A stretch of 64,000 nt of DNA from Alphaproteobacteria bacterium. GTDB lineage: Bacteria; Pseudomonadota; Alphaproteobacteria; JAAEOK01. Shown one piece after another: positions 9,250 to 17,914 of this stretch. The position numbers and the translations under genes are program-made. The DNA is taken from assembly GCA_024244705.1 (NCBI GenBank), contig JAAEOK010000037.1, positions 1 through 64,000 on the forward strand, written 5' to 3'. The notes beneath the pieces are model-generated. The model did no database searches and was not told the DNA's origin. It saw only the letters and a list, made by a program, of their open reading frames with translations. Numbering within the stretch: position 1 is the first letter of the stretch; every line of letters starts with the position of its first letter.

Positions 9250-10353
9250 ATGGATTTCAAAAGCAAAGTCCTACTCTGCAAGAAGCTTTGTGTTGGCGGA
9301 TTTGAGGCTGGCGAATTGCGACGCTTCGCCGGCGAATCTGACGAGTTGGCCGAGTTCGCCGAGTTTGCGCTGCGCAATCAACAACGCCTGCCGCTAATCC
9401 GGGCCTTGGAGAAAACGGACCTCATTTCGCGGCTTCCCGAAAGTGTGATCGGCCCGCTGCAACGTTACAGCCGATCGCAAGCGGCAAGGCATGACGTGCT
9501 GTGCGGGATTCTTTTGGAAATCGATACGATGCTGCGGTCCCATCGAATCGATTACATTCTCCTCAAGGGGCCGGCCTACGCGGAGCATTTGTACGGTGAT
9601 CGTGATGGGCGCCATTTCGACGATATCGATATTCTAGTCCGGCTGGACGACCACAACCGCGCCGAATCCCTGCTATCGGAAATCGGTTTCAAGCCGGACG
9701 AGGCGCCGCGCCCTTGGGATGCTTTGCTGCGAAATTTCGAGCATGCAATCACACTCTCTCGTGATGGCTACAAGGTGGATCTGCATAGGCAATTGCGCAG
9801 GCGGCCGGCCTATCGGATCAATGACGCAGAAATATGGTCCACGCGGCAAGAACGCAAAGTCGCCGGTGTCGAGGTCGGCCTGTTGTCTCCTGAATACGAA
9901 CTGGCGGCGACGGCCTTGGAAATCGCGCACGACCTTGAACGCAATGCCTGTACCGTCAAAACGGCGCTCGACCTCTACCTACTGATTCGCAGGGCCGAAG
10001 GTCAAATCGAGTGGTCCCGTTTCTTTGCCGATCGCGAACTCGAAAACATTGAACCTCTCGTAACCAATGTATTCGCCCTCGTTCTTGGTCTCACGGGCTC
10101 ATGGGACGAATTTCCGACTCTGTCGGCCTACCTGCGACCAATGGAAAAGGGCTTTCCGATCAAAGATCCGGTGTCGGTCGCCGCGCTTTTCGATCGGGAG
10201 GTCGATGACGGGCGGAACCGTGTCTGGTTCCGCAAAGTCTATCCCGGCAACTCGATAATCTATTGGTCTTGGCTGGGTATGGCCTTTCTTTGCTCACGGA
10301 GGCCGCCACGTTTCCTGAGCGCGATGCAACAGCAAGCCGCCAAACGCCAGTAG
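9250..10353 (+). CDS. Stand-alone nucleotidyltransferase-fold protein (NTP_transf_5 type)
   Basis: 367-residue protein resembling the uncharacterised nucleotidyltransferase family found with HprK-like kinases. Seen: ILLKGPAYAEHLYGD near residues 103-117 and the acidic DDIDILV at 124-130, which matches the metal-binding DxD of the pol-beta nucleotidyltransferase fold; the rest is helical. I prefer the ATG at 9250 over an upstream TTG at 9205, since the family's N-terminal helix begins soon after it. It is divergent from the glycosyltransferase and convergent with the Wzt gene. Family precedent links such proteins to lasso-peptide and envelope-glycan clusters, but the reaction is not established. 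Confidence 0.72.
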   Translation: MDFKSKVLLCKKLCVGGFEAGELRRFAGESDELAEFAEFALRNQQRLPLIRALEKTDLISRLPESVIGPLQRYSRSQAARHDVLCGILLEIDTMLRSHRIDYILLKGPAYAEHLYGDRDGRHFDDIDILVRLDDHNRAESLLSEIGFKPDEAPRPWDALLRNFEHAITLSRDGYKVDLHRQLRRRPAYRINDAEIWSTRQERKVAGVEVGLLSPEYELAATALEIAHDLERNACTVKTALDLYLLIRRAEGQIEWSRFFADRELENIEPLVTNVFALVLGLTGSWDEFPTLSAYLRPMEKGFPIKDPVSVAALFDREVDDGRNRVWFRKVYPGNSIIYWSWLGMAFLCSRRPPRFLSAMQQQAAKRQ

Positions 10354-10414
10354 AACTAGTCTTAGGGAGAGTAGGACGGGAGAGCCATCAACCTTCCGAT
10401 CCAGCCCGTCGAGA

Positions 10415-11191
10415 TTATCGATCTTGCAGCTTGGGCTTTCCCGTGAACTGGCCAGCATATTGGTCGGCAACCTCGTCGACATCGCCAATGGCTTTGATTT
10501 CCCCCCGTTCCAACAGAAGTGCCTTCGTACAGACCGCCTTCACCAAAGCCATTCGATGGCTGGCGAGCACGAGAATATTTGTGCGATCGATCAGATTCAT
10601 CATGCGCCGCTCGGCCTTCTCGATGAAACTGTCATCGCCGGCGCCAATCCATTCGTCGAGCAGAAGGACGTCCGGTTCGATCGAGGTCGAAATCGCGAAC
10701 GCGAGGCGCAAGACCATTCCGCTCGAATAGGTTCGCAATGGCATAGACAGGTATTCGCCGAGTTCGCTGAATTGGGCGATGTCTTCGATTTTTTCATCGA
10801 TCTCTCTTGGATGCATGCCAAGGAGGATGCCTCGAAGAGCGATATTCTCGATCCCGCTGGCGTCCATATCGAAACCGAGACCGGCATTGAACACAGCGGA
10901 AATACGACCGTCTATTTGCACCGAGCCCTTGACCGGCGCATAGACCCCGGACAAGACACGAAGTAATGTCGATTTGCCCGCGCCGTTGCGACCGATCAAC
11001 GCGAGTCGTTCGCCGTCTCGAATCTGAAGGTCAATTTCGCGCAGCGCGGTAACCCGTGTTCCCTGGCGTTTCTCCTGATGAATCCTTCCCCCGATCGGAA
11101 GCCCGCCCAATATTTGGTGGCGCAGGGATCGCCGCTCGGGACGCACATGATCGAATTCGATCCACACATTTTTCAGGTCGATAGATGCCAA
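10415..11191 (-). CDS. Polysaccharide ABC exporter, ATP-binding subunit (Wzt/TagH/RfbE type)
   Basis: ATPase that drives export of undecaprenol-linked O-antigen, capsule or teichoic-type polymer across the inner membrane. Seen in 258 residues: an N-terminal extension typical of RfbE/Wzt, Walker A GRNGAGKST near residue 87, signature YSSGM near 158 and Walker B VLLLDEW near 178, followed by the D-loop and H-loop (ASHRM). It ends soon after the nucleotide-binding domain, so it lacks the C-terminal carbohydrate-binding domain that reads the polymer end in long Wzt proteins; substrate choice is presumably set elsewhere. It is the partner of the permease gene 9 bases upstream. Confidence 0.9.
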   Translation of the reverse strand: MASIDLKNVWIEFDHVRPERRSLRHQILGGLPIGGRIHQEKRQGTRVTALREIDLQIRDGERLALIGRNGAGKSTLLRVLSGVYAPVKGSVQIDGRISAVFNAGLGFDMDASGIENIALRGILLGMHPREIDEKIEDIAQFSELGEYLSMPLRTYSSGMVLRLAFAISTSIEPDVLLLDEWIGAGDDSFIEKAERRMMNLIDRTNILVLASHRMALVKAVCTKALLLERGEIKAIGDVDEVADQYAGQFTGKPKLQDR

Positions 11192-11200
11192 CTCGGCCCT

Positions 11201-11986
11201 CTATAGCCAGAACGGGATTCGGTTACGAAGCCGCTTAAAGACCGCGATCGTAATCGGCCATCCGATAGCAAGTGCGGCGACGGCGACAAGCCAGTGTGTC
11301 GCCTTGGGAACAACATTCAGGAGCGGGCTACGCACCAATTCGATGAAATGATAAAAGGGATTCAGTTCAAGAAACTCGGCCCGAATACCAATCATGTCTG
11401 GCATCCATATGATTGGTGTCATGAAAAAAACGATGCGCAGCACGCTCGTCGCAATCTCGGCGAGGTCGCGGAACCGGGTCGCGAAGATGCCCATAAGCAG
11501 CGCAACCCAAACGGCGTTGAGCAAGATAAGAGCAAAGCCCGGAATGAAAAGCAGCGCCGTCAATCCGACTCTGAGATCGAAAATGATCGCAACGGCGACG
11601 AAGACCGAAAGCTGATAACCGAAAATGATGACATGCTGCCAGACGGTCTTGAGAATGAACGTCGAAAGCGGGATATAGATTTCAAGAATGAACCGCTGAG
11701 ATTGAATGAACGCGCGGCATCCACTGGTAACCACACTCGACAGCAAGGTCCAAGTAATGAAGCCGAGCGCAAGGTGGGGGATATATGCGGCCGGGTCGCG
11801 GCCAAAAAGAATCGAATAGAGCGTGCCCAACGAGCCGACGAATATCCCCGTCGTGAGCGCGATCCATATCAGTCCCATGTGGGATCTACGATACCGACTG
11901 CGCAGATCATACCACCCAAGACGACTCCACAACCGCCATCTTAGTGCGCCCGCGACAATGTCATTGATCGCAGAGACCGCTGCCAC
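11201..11986 (-). CDS. Polysaccharide ABC exporter, permease subunit (Wzm type)
   Basis: ABC-2 family integral membrane protein forming the channel for the Wzt ATPase. Seen: the cytoplasmic interface helix WYDLRSRYRRSHMGLIW near the N-terminus, then about six hydrophobic segments, with FFMTPIIWMP and LNPFYHFIELVRSP near the C-terminal third, as in the Wzm/KpsM group. The 261-residue form starts at GTG 11986, placed by AAAGGAG at 11992-11998 with a 5-base spacer; the longer open frame from TTG 12016 would put that Shine-Dalgarno sequence inside the coding region. The 5' side faces a long AT-rich gap. Confidence 0.88.
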   Translation of the reverse strand: MAAVSAINDIVAGALRWRLWSRLGWYDLRSRYRRSHMGLIWIALTTGIFVGSLGTLYSILFGRDPAAYIPHLALGFITWTLLSSVVTSGCRAFIQSQRFILEIYIPLSTFILKTVWQHVIIFGYQLSVFVAVAIIFDLRVGLTALLFIPGFALILLNAVWVALLMGIFATRFRDLAEIATSVLRIVFFMTPIIWMPDMIGIRAEFLELNPFYHFIELVRSPLLNVVPKATHWLVAVAALAIGWPITIAVFKRLRNRIPFWL

Positions 11987-11991
11987 CTCGT

Positions 11992-11998
11992 CTCCTTT
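11992..11998 (-). promoter_or_regulatory. Ribosome binding site of the Wzm permease gene
   Basis: Minus-strand AAAGGAG lies 5 bases before the GTG at 11986 and decides that start over the upstream TTG at 12016. Confidence 0.6.
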
Positions 11999-12453
11999 CA
12001 GATCGAATCGGTCCAACGGTCACACGCCGAACCCGGTTGGTTGCTATGTCTATCACGCAAATCGGATCATGCAATGCCGATGACAAAGGGCGCCGCCGCG
12101 CTCATCGACGACGAGTCTGCAACCACGCGCGATCGGTAACCGATGGGAGCGGTCGTCTCCCGATGAATCAGGGGATAGGCATTTCCGCCGTTTCGGTCGG
12201 AAATGATTGAGGCCCCGTGCCTCCGCCGGCCAGACGAGCCGCACGCGTGTCCAAATCTGGCGGCATGAATCGATTCCACCGGGCGGGCATGTAATAGGGG
12301 CCTCTGCATAAGAATGTAGAATGTATATTACTTATTTTCACTTAAAGATTTATATCCTTACACTTTATATCAGACTCTAAATCTCAGGAATACTATGCAT
12401 TACTAATTGCCGAATCGCGTAGACTATGATAACCAGCCACCAAGTAAATTTCT
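11999..12453. other. Non-coding gap with AT-rich block between divergent genes
   Basis: About 450 bases separate the Wzm gene (minus) from the oxygenase gene (plus). The half next to Wzm has ordinary base composition and no credible gene. Bases about 12300-12445 are strikingly AT-rich compared with the rest of the window, with several TATA-like strings, and lie directly upstream of the oxygenase gene. I read this as a promoter/regulatory block, but no clean -35/-10 pair with 17-base spacing stands out. Confidence 0.5.
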
Positions 12454-13266
12454 TTGAAAATCGGTCAATTTTCCGTGAGTGAACAGATCCATGTGCCGGC
12501 AAGATCACCCGGGGAATTCACCCCCACCACGGCGAAAGACGGGTGGCTAAGCGGTGCGCCATTGGAAATGCTCAGTCCGAACGTCGCTCGCATCCACATA
12601 AACGAATTCGAACAAGTCCTGGACCTCGCCGAAGAGACATTGGCCAACGCCAGGCCGGACCAATCGGGCGTTATCGAAGACCGGACAGGACTGGGCAAAC
12701 TCATTAAACGGAACAGCATCAAGTCAGGGAAAATGGCGTTTTTCCCGGAGCGCCCTTGCGAAACCCGAGTTCTCGGCCTCTACGAATTCATACTGCAGAC
12801 TTGCCGCGACTACCTGAAATGCTCGGCGATCGGACACATTCTACGGCAAAGGGCGGCGCAAGACGAGGACGTAACGAACATAAGAATGGAGCGGTGTTGG
12901 GCCATCGACCAACGCCAGAACGATTATCAGATCCTGCACGCCCATATACCGAATCTATTGTCGGGAATTGTCTACCTCCAAATCCCGCCGAGCATGGAAG
13001 TCTCGACATATCCTGACGGCATCTTGACGTTGATCGAAACCAATCCGTTCGTCATCCTTCCATCGCCGGGCGACATGTACATATGGCCTTCTTATATGCT
13101 GCACAACGTCTACCCGTTCCGGGGAGACGGCCGGCGCGTCGCGATCTCTTTCAATATCCGACGTAGCGGTCCCGGCAGCGACGACTGTGTTTACTACCGG
13201 CCGACCTATGTTGAAGTCAGTCGGGACCAGTATTACGACCGCGCCAATCCCGCTCAGCCAGATTGA
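12454..13266 (+). CDS. Putative 2-oxoglutarate/Fe(II)-dependent oxygenase
   Basis: About 270 residues ending in the double-stranded beta-helix core of the putative 2OG-Fe(II) oxygenase family. Seen: proximal metal-site region ILHAHIPNLLSGIVYLQIP near residues 151-169, then PSPGDMYIWPSYMLHNVYPF near 202-221 with the distal His, and RRVAISFNIRR with the 2-oxoglutarate-binding Arg. The start is uncertain: TTG 12454, GTG 12475 and ATG 12568 are all in frame and none has a good Shine-Dalgarno sequence. It follows an AT-rich block and sits at the edge of the glycan-export island. Hydroxylation of a cell-surface or small-molecule substrate is possible, but the target is unknown. Confidence 0.68.
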   Translation: MKIGQFSVSEQIHVPARSPGEFTPTTAKDGWLSGAPLEMLSPNVARIHINEFEQVLDLAEETLANARPDQSGVIEDRTGLGKLIKRNSIKSGKMAFFPERPCETRVLGLYEFILQTCRDYLKCSAIGHILRQRAAQDEDVTNIRMERCWAIDQRQNDYQILHAHIPNLLSGIVYLQIPPSMEVSTYPDGILTLIETNPFVILPSPGDMYIWPSYMLHNVYPFRGDGRRVAISFNIRRSGPGSDDCVYYRPTYVEVSRDQYYDRANPAQPD

Positions 13267-13961
13267 GCTGCGCTTTCCCCGGCCGCAGTGGGGCCAAGCG
13301 CGTCGAGTATCGCTCGACCCTCCGCAATCCAGCCAAACAAGAAATTCTCTCCGCGAATGGTCGCCAAGGCCGCGTCATGGAGATTTCGATCGAAGGCGGC
13401 GCAGCCGTCAGCGATTGTGAGGCAATAGAATCCGCGATCGACAGCCTCACGTATCGACGAAAGAACGCAGCATTGCGTGGTTACGCCGGTCACGATGAGG
13501 TGGCTGATTCCGGCGTCGTGCAAATCCTTCTCGAGGTTTGTACGATAGAACGCTCCGAAGCCAGGCTTGTCGATCACCCATTCACCTTTGATCGGTGACA
13601 TTTCGTCGATGAAACCGTGTCCGGGTTCGCCGCGAATTAGGAAGCGCCCAAGTGGGCCTAGCTTTCCAATCGTGTCCCGCTCCGCCTTCACGCGATGGAC
13701 ATCCGAGAGGTCCGGCGCGTAGCCCTCTCGCGTGTGGATAACCAACAATCCTACGCGTCGCGCCGCCTCGAGTATCTGACGCAGAATGGGGACAATCGAT
13801 CGAAGTGCATCAATATTCTCGCCCGAGTTTGCGCTCATACCGCCGGGATCGAGGAAATCCCGCTGCATATCGATCACCATCAACGCGGTTGTCACCCTGT
13901 CGACCGGAAAAGAGCGGCGATCCCAGCAAGCAACAGTCGCAATAGGGTTGGTCGGCTCCAT
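13254..13961 (-). CDS. Isochorismatase-family cysteine hydrolase, N-carbamoyl amidase-like (second of three)
   Basis: 235-residue cysteine hydrolase. The triad is visible: Asp in LMVIDMQRDF, Lys in WVIDKPGFGAF and Cys in GVTTQCCVLSSIREA. The GVTTQCCV pattern is typical of amidases such as N-carbamoylsarcosine amidohydrolase, ureidoacrylate amidase and biuret hydrolase. The start at ATG 13961 leaves out an arginine-rich upstream stretch; the Shine-Dalgarno sequence is weak. It is the last gene of the minus-strand run HyuA-HyuB-transporter-PuuE-PuuE, where removal of a carbamoyl group after ring opening would complete the pathway; that role is inference. Its 3' end overlaps the convergent oxygenase gene by 13 bases. 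Confidence 0.82.
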   Translation of the reverse strand: MEPTNPIATVACWDRRSFPVDRVTTALMVIDMQRDFLDPGGMSANSGENIDALRSIVPILRQILEAARRVGLLVIHTREGYAPDLSDVHRVKAERDTIGKLGPLGRFLIRGEPGHGFIDEMSPIKGEWVIDKPGFGAFYRTNLEKDLHDAGISHLIVTGVTTQCCVLSSIREAVDRGFYCLTIADGCAAFDRNLHDAALATIRGENFLFGWIAEGRAILDALGPTAAGESAAQSG

Positions 13962-14179
13962 GCCATTATGCCATCTGGCAGGAATGAGAACGCCAATCGC
14001 AATCACGATCCGGCGACATGATCGGGGGCCTCGTGATATCGAGCGCCTGTCCGGTTGGCGCAATAGGGCGCGTGAACCGATCGATCATCTGTCGCCTCCA
14101 ATTGAAGGCGGCACCAATTTCTGTCGCCTCGCAAACCGGCCATGAAATAACGAACACGAAAACTTGTAGGGGCGCCGCC

Positions 14180-15097
14180 TCACTCATAGGGGTGATGTTT
14201 TCGCCAATGCTCGGCAATATCGACGCCCCGGGCGAACCAGACCTTGTCGTGCCCGAGCACATAGTCGAGAAACCGCTCGAGTCCGGCCGCCCGCGCGGGC
14301 CTGCCGACTATTCGATCATGCACCGCGAGCATCATCATCTTGGGCTCGCCTTGCTCGCCTTCCCTATACAATGTGTCGAAGGCGTCTTTCAAGTAAGTGA
14401 AGAAGTGATCGGCGGTGACGAACCCCATGTGTTCATTAGACCGGTTGTCGTTGGTCTCATAAGAGATGGGGATCACCAAATGCGGCTTGCCGGTCACCGT
14501 GACCCAATAGGGGAGCTCGTCGCCGAGGGAATCTCTGTCGTACAGAAATCCGCCCTCCTCGACCAGAAGCCGTCGCGTATTGGGGCTCGGCCTACCGGTC
14601 ATCCAGCCCACCGGCCGCTGTCCGGTCAGTGCCGTGATTCCTGCGACGGCAAGATCGACATGCGCGCGCTCTTCTTCCTCCGGAACGCTTTGATAATCGA
14701 TCCATCGCCAGCCGTGGCTGACAATTTCGTGCCCCGCCTCGGCCGCCGCTTCGGCGACCTCCGGATTGCGCTGCAATCCCATAACAACGGCCCACAAACT
14801 GGCTTTGATCTGGCGCTCTGCCAAAATGCGCAAGATCCGCCAGATGCCGCGCCGGCCGCCATATTCAAAGGCGGATTCGACGATCATATTTCGCTGCCCG
14901 TCATAGGCCGGAAAGCCTGTGTCCGTCAGCATGTTCTCTGAGTGGGTGTCGCCGTGCAGAATATTGTATTCGCCGCCGACCTCGTAGTTGACCGCGATCG
15001 TCAGGCAAATATTGGCACGATTGGGCCAATTCGGGTTCGGGAGCGTGCGGCCGTAGCCGACCATATCGCGGGGGTACTTGGCTCCGTCTGCCACCAT
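14180..15097 (-). CDS. PuuE-type polysaccharide-deacetylase-fold amidohydrolase, copy 1
   Basis: Member of the NodB-fold family that includes the cofactor-free allantoinase PuuE. Seen in 305 residues: YPRDMVGYG near the start, VNYEVGGEYNILHGD, ESAFEYGGRRGIWR, GHEIVSHGWRWIDYQ near 120-135, PVGWMTGRPSPNTRRLLVEE and GGFLYDRDSLGDELPYW, ending in AVHDRIVGRPARAAGLERFL. These are the family's landmark stretches. The ATG at 15097 has AAGGAG upstream. It lies 33 bases after the second copy and shares its architecture. Likely hydrolysis of a cyclic amide or ureide C-N bond; allantoin itself is not proven, as no other allantoin genes are seen. Confidence 0.85.
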   Translation of the reverse strand: MVADGAKYPRDMVGYGRTLPNPNWPNRANICLTIAVNYEVGGEYNILHGDTHSENMLTDTGFPAYDGQRNMIVESAFEYGGRRGIWRILRILAERQIKASLWAVVMGLQRNPEVAEAAAEAGHEIVSHGWRWIDYQSVPEEEERAHVDLAVAGITALTGQRPVGWMTGRPSPNTRRLLVEEGGFLYDRDSLGDELPYWVTVTGKPHLVIPISYETNDNRSNEHMGFVTADHFFTYLKDAFDTLYREGEQGEPKMMMLAVHDRIVGRPARAAGLERFLDYVLGHDKVWFARGVDIAEHWRKHHPYE

Positions 15098-15130
15098 CTC
15101 CTGCTCCTTTGCCTTTCCAAATTTCCCCGC

Positions 15131-16054
15131 CTAGGGCGTTCCACCATAGGGATGCGCCGCCATCCAATGGCGGGCGATTTCCTCGCCCGTGCAAATCCAC
15201 ACCAGATCGTGGTCGAGTACGTAGTCCAAGAATCGGGCGAGGCCTACCGCGCGCCCGGGTCGACCGATCAACCTGTCGTGAAGCCCCACCGACATCATCT
15301 TCGGCTCGGTCTGGCCTTCCGCGTAGAGCAGGTCGAAGGTGTCCTTCATATAGATGAAGAAGTCATCGGCCGTGCTGAACCCGCTGTTCCCATCGAACCG
15401 ATTGTCATTCGTTTCCAACGAATATGGGATGACCAGATGCGGCTTGCCCGTCACCGTCACCCAATACGGCAATTCGTCGTTAAACGCGTCACGATCATAG
15501 ATGAATCCCCCCTCTTCGACCAACAGCCGTCGCGTATTGGGGCTGCACCGTCCGGTCATGCACCCGACCGGGCGATTGCCGGTCAGCACCCGAAGATCCT
15601 CGACGGCTCGCCGAATATGCTCGCGTTCGACGTCTTCCGGCACGTGCTGGTAATCGATCCATCGCCAGCCGTGGCTGACCATTTCATGGCCCGCCTCGGT
15701 CATCGCCGTGGCAACCTCCGGATTGCGCTCGAGCCCCATGACTACGGCAAACACGCTCATTCGGACTTGGCGCGCGGCGAACATCTCGAGGAGGCGCCAG
15801 ACACCCCGTCGGCTTCCATATTCGAACGCCGATTCGGTGACCATGCTGCGCGCGCCCGGGACAGCCGGTAGACCGAAATCGGTCATCAAGTACTCGGATG
15901 TGTCATCGCCGTGGAGAATATTGAGCTCCCCACCGGCTTCATAATTTGGCGCAAAATTCACCGCGATCCGCGCGCCACCCGGCCATTGGGGGTCGGGCAA
16001 GTTGGCACCGTAGCCAACCATATCCCTGGGGTACGAGTGGTTCGATGTCGACAT
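15131..16054 (-). CDS. PuuE-type polysaccharide-deacetylase-fold amidohydrolase, copy 2
   Basis: Tandem paralogue of the gene immediately downstream, 307 residues. Seen: YPRDMVGYGANLPDPQWPG, NYEAGGELNILHGDD, ESAFEYGSRRGVWRLLEMF, GHEMVSHGWRWIDYQHVPED, PVGCMTGRCSPNTRRLL and a GLHDRLIGRPGRAVGLARFL C-terminal block. The two copies keep the same order of blocks but differ in many positions (for example PVGCMTGR here against PVGWMTGR), so they may act on different intermediates. The ATG at 16054 with GAGG upstream is preferred to GTG 16057. It follows the permease-ATPase gene by 30 bases in the same direction. Confidence 0.85.
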   Translation of the reverse strand: MSTSNHSYPRDMVGYGANLPDPQWPGGARIAVNFAPNYEAGGELNILHGDDTSEYLMTDFGLPAVPGARSMVTESAFEYGSRRGVWRLLEMFAARQVRMSVFAVVMGLERNPEVATAMTEAGHEMVSHGWRWIDYQHVPEDVEREHIRRAVEDLRVLTGNRPVGCMTGRCSPNTRRLLVEEGGFIYDRDAFNDELPYWVTVTGKPHLVIPYSLETNDNRFDGNSGFSTADDFFIYMKDTFDLLYAEGQTEPKMMSVGLHDRLIGRPGRAVGLARFLDYVLDHDLVWICTGEEIARHWMAAHPYGGTP

Positions 16055-16084
16055 CACGACCTCAATCGGCTGACCTTGATTCCC

Positions 16085-17869
16085 TTAGAATGTATCGGCG
16101 TCACGCTCGACCAACCGCAGGAAACGCCGCGTACGTTCCTCCTTGGGATCGCTCAGCACCTGATCCGGCGGCCCTTCCTCGACGATGACACCTTCGTCCA
16201 TGAAGATCACGCGGTCGGCGACTTCTTGGGCGAATCGAACTTCGTGGGTCACCACGATCATCGTCATACCGGCTTCTGCCAAATGCCGAATTACGGACAA
16301 CACCTCGGAGACCAATTCGGGATCGAGTGCCGATGTTGGCTCGTCGAACAACATCAGGCGTGGAGAGATCGCCAACGCGCGTGCGATCGCCACACGCTGT
16401 TGCTGGCCTCCCGAAAGCCGGTGCGGCAAGTGGCTCTGATGGTCGCCCAAACCAACATCGGTGAGAAGACGTTTCGCCAAATTTTCCGCCTCTTCCGCCG
16501 GCTCGCCATAGACATAGATCGGCGCCGTTGTAACATTGGCCATCGCCGTAAAGTGACTAAACAGATTGAAGTGCTGAAACACCATGCCAATGCGAGCCTC
16601 GGCTCGGGCCTTCGCAAGGTGCCGTATCGGGCGCAACTTGTCCTTCACCCGCTCATAGCCGACATATTTGCCGTCGACGGTAATTTCACCGTCGTCGACA
16701 TGTTCGAGGTGGTTGACGAGGCGAAGCAAGGTACTCTTGCCGGAACCGCTGGGGCCCATGATCGTGACGACTTCGCCGCGACCCACGGTCATATCAATTC
16801 CGCGCAGCACATGGTTCTTGCCATAGGATTTGTGCACATTACTGCAGACCACGAACGGTTCGCCGGAACGCGACTCGTCAATCGCATCGGTTGCGGTCAA
16901 CAGGTCCATCCATTCCGACCGATCGGGAATCAAAGGCCTGGCCGCCGTCGCCGAAGAAATTGGCAGTGACTGCGGTTGCGCCGATATTGGCGGAGTCGCC
17001 GCGCGGAATCCGAACATCCGGCCCAACGCACCCTCGCCCGGCGCCGTCGGTTCCTTTTCCACGTTGAAATGGTGCTCGAGCAAGGCTTGAGCGATCGAAA
17101 TCGCGCTCGTCATCACGAGATAAATCACAGCCGCGGCGGCGAAAACGGTAAAGAATTTGAAATTCTGGCCGACAATCTGTTGGGCACGGAATGTCAATTC
17201 ATTGACGAAGATGACCGAGGCAATCGACGTCAGCTTGAGCATTGAAATCGTGTCGTTGGTAATCGCCGGGAGAATCGCGCGCAGCGCCTGCGGCATGATG
17301 ATTCGGCGTAGCGTCAACGCAGGGCCCATACCCAGCGACGCTGCGGCAATTCGTTGGCTCCGGTCGACTGAGATTATACCGCCGCGAATGATCTCTCCGC
17401 TGAAAGCGGCTTCGTTGAGCGCGAATCCGATAATGGCCGTCGTGAAGGTATCGAATTTAAGGCCAACCAACGGCAGCGCATCGTAGATGAATACAAGCTG
17501 CAACAGCTGTGGCGTGCCGCGCATGAACCAAATGTAGAACCACGCGAGCGCGCTGACCGGCCATATGTTCGACAGCCGCATCAGAGCCAGCATCAGGCCG
17601 AGAAACAGGCCGATCGCCATCGACAGGACGGTGATCTGAACCGCCAAAATCGCACCGTCGATCAGGAACTGCGATGTCGTGTAGGAAAGGAATTCGTTGA
17701 ACCAGGCGAGGAATGTGCCGGTTTCCGCTTCGACGCGCTTTCCCCCGCTGGCAAGCTCCTCCAGTGAGATGCCCCAAACATTCTCTATGGGACCATAGAA
17801 GACGATCAGTAGGACCCCGACCCCAAACGACAGGGTCAGGGTCCGGCCGACTCGCTTGAGCACAACCAT
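16085..17869 (-). CDS. Fused polar amino acid ABC transporter, permease plus ATPase in one chain
   Basis: 594-residue fusion. Residues about 1-270 form a HisM/GlnP-type permease with several membrane helices and the EAA loop [20 protein letters not shown] near 175-195. After a linker of about 60 residues, residues about 330-594 form a GlnQ-type ATPase: Walker [10 protein letters not shown] near 374, Q-loop VFQHFNLF, signature LSGGQQQR near 485 and Walker B LMLFDEP near 510, then THEVRFA. These two activities are normally separate genes, so the importer probably works as a homodimer of this chain with the binding protein encoded just upstream. The operon context suggests uptake of a polar cyclic amide or amino acid. 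Confidence 0.9.
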   Translation of the reverse strand: MVVLKRVGRTLTLSFGVGVLLIVFYGPIENVWGISLEELASGGKRVEAETGTFLAWFNEFLSYTTSQFLIDGAILAVQITVLSMAIGLFLGLMLALMRLSNIWPVSALAWFYIWFMRGTPQLLQLVFIYDALPLVGLKFDTFTTAIIGFALNEAAFSGEIIRGGIISVDRSQRIAAASLGMGPALTLRRIIMPQALRAILPAITNDTISMLKLTSIASVIFVNELTFRAQQIVGQNFKFFTVFAAAAVIYLVMTSAISIAQALLEHHFNVEKEPTAPGEGALGRMFGFRAATPPISAQPQSLPISSATAARPLIPDRSEWMDLLTATDAIDESRSGEPFVVCSNVHKSYGKNHVLRGIDMTVGRGEVVTIMGPSGSGKSTLLRLVNHLEHVDDGEITVDGKYVGYERVKDKLRPIRHLAKARAEARIGMVFQHFNLFSHFTAMANVTTAPIYVYGEPAEEAENLAKRLLTDVGLGDHQSHLPHRLSGGQQQRVAIARALAISPRLMLFDEPTSALDPELVSEVLSVIRHLAEAGMTMIVVTHEVRFAQEVADRVIFMDEGVIVEEGPPDQVLSDPKEERTRRFLRLVERDADTF

Positions 17870-17914
17870 CCGCTGTTAACGCAGTGTCATGCGTTCAATG
17901 ATTTATCACGCCGC

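Noticed and set aside
12067-12309. Minus-strand frames in the gap upstream of the Wzm gene
   Set aside because: No recognisable protein features and no ribosome binding site; sits in a probable regulatory gap.
14018-15871. Long plus-strand frames opposite the two PuuE-type genes
   Set aside because: Similar to each other only because the paralogues beneath them are similar; no independent coding signal.
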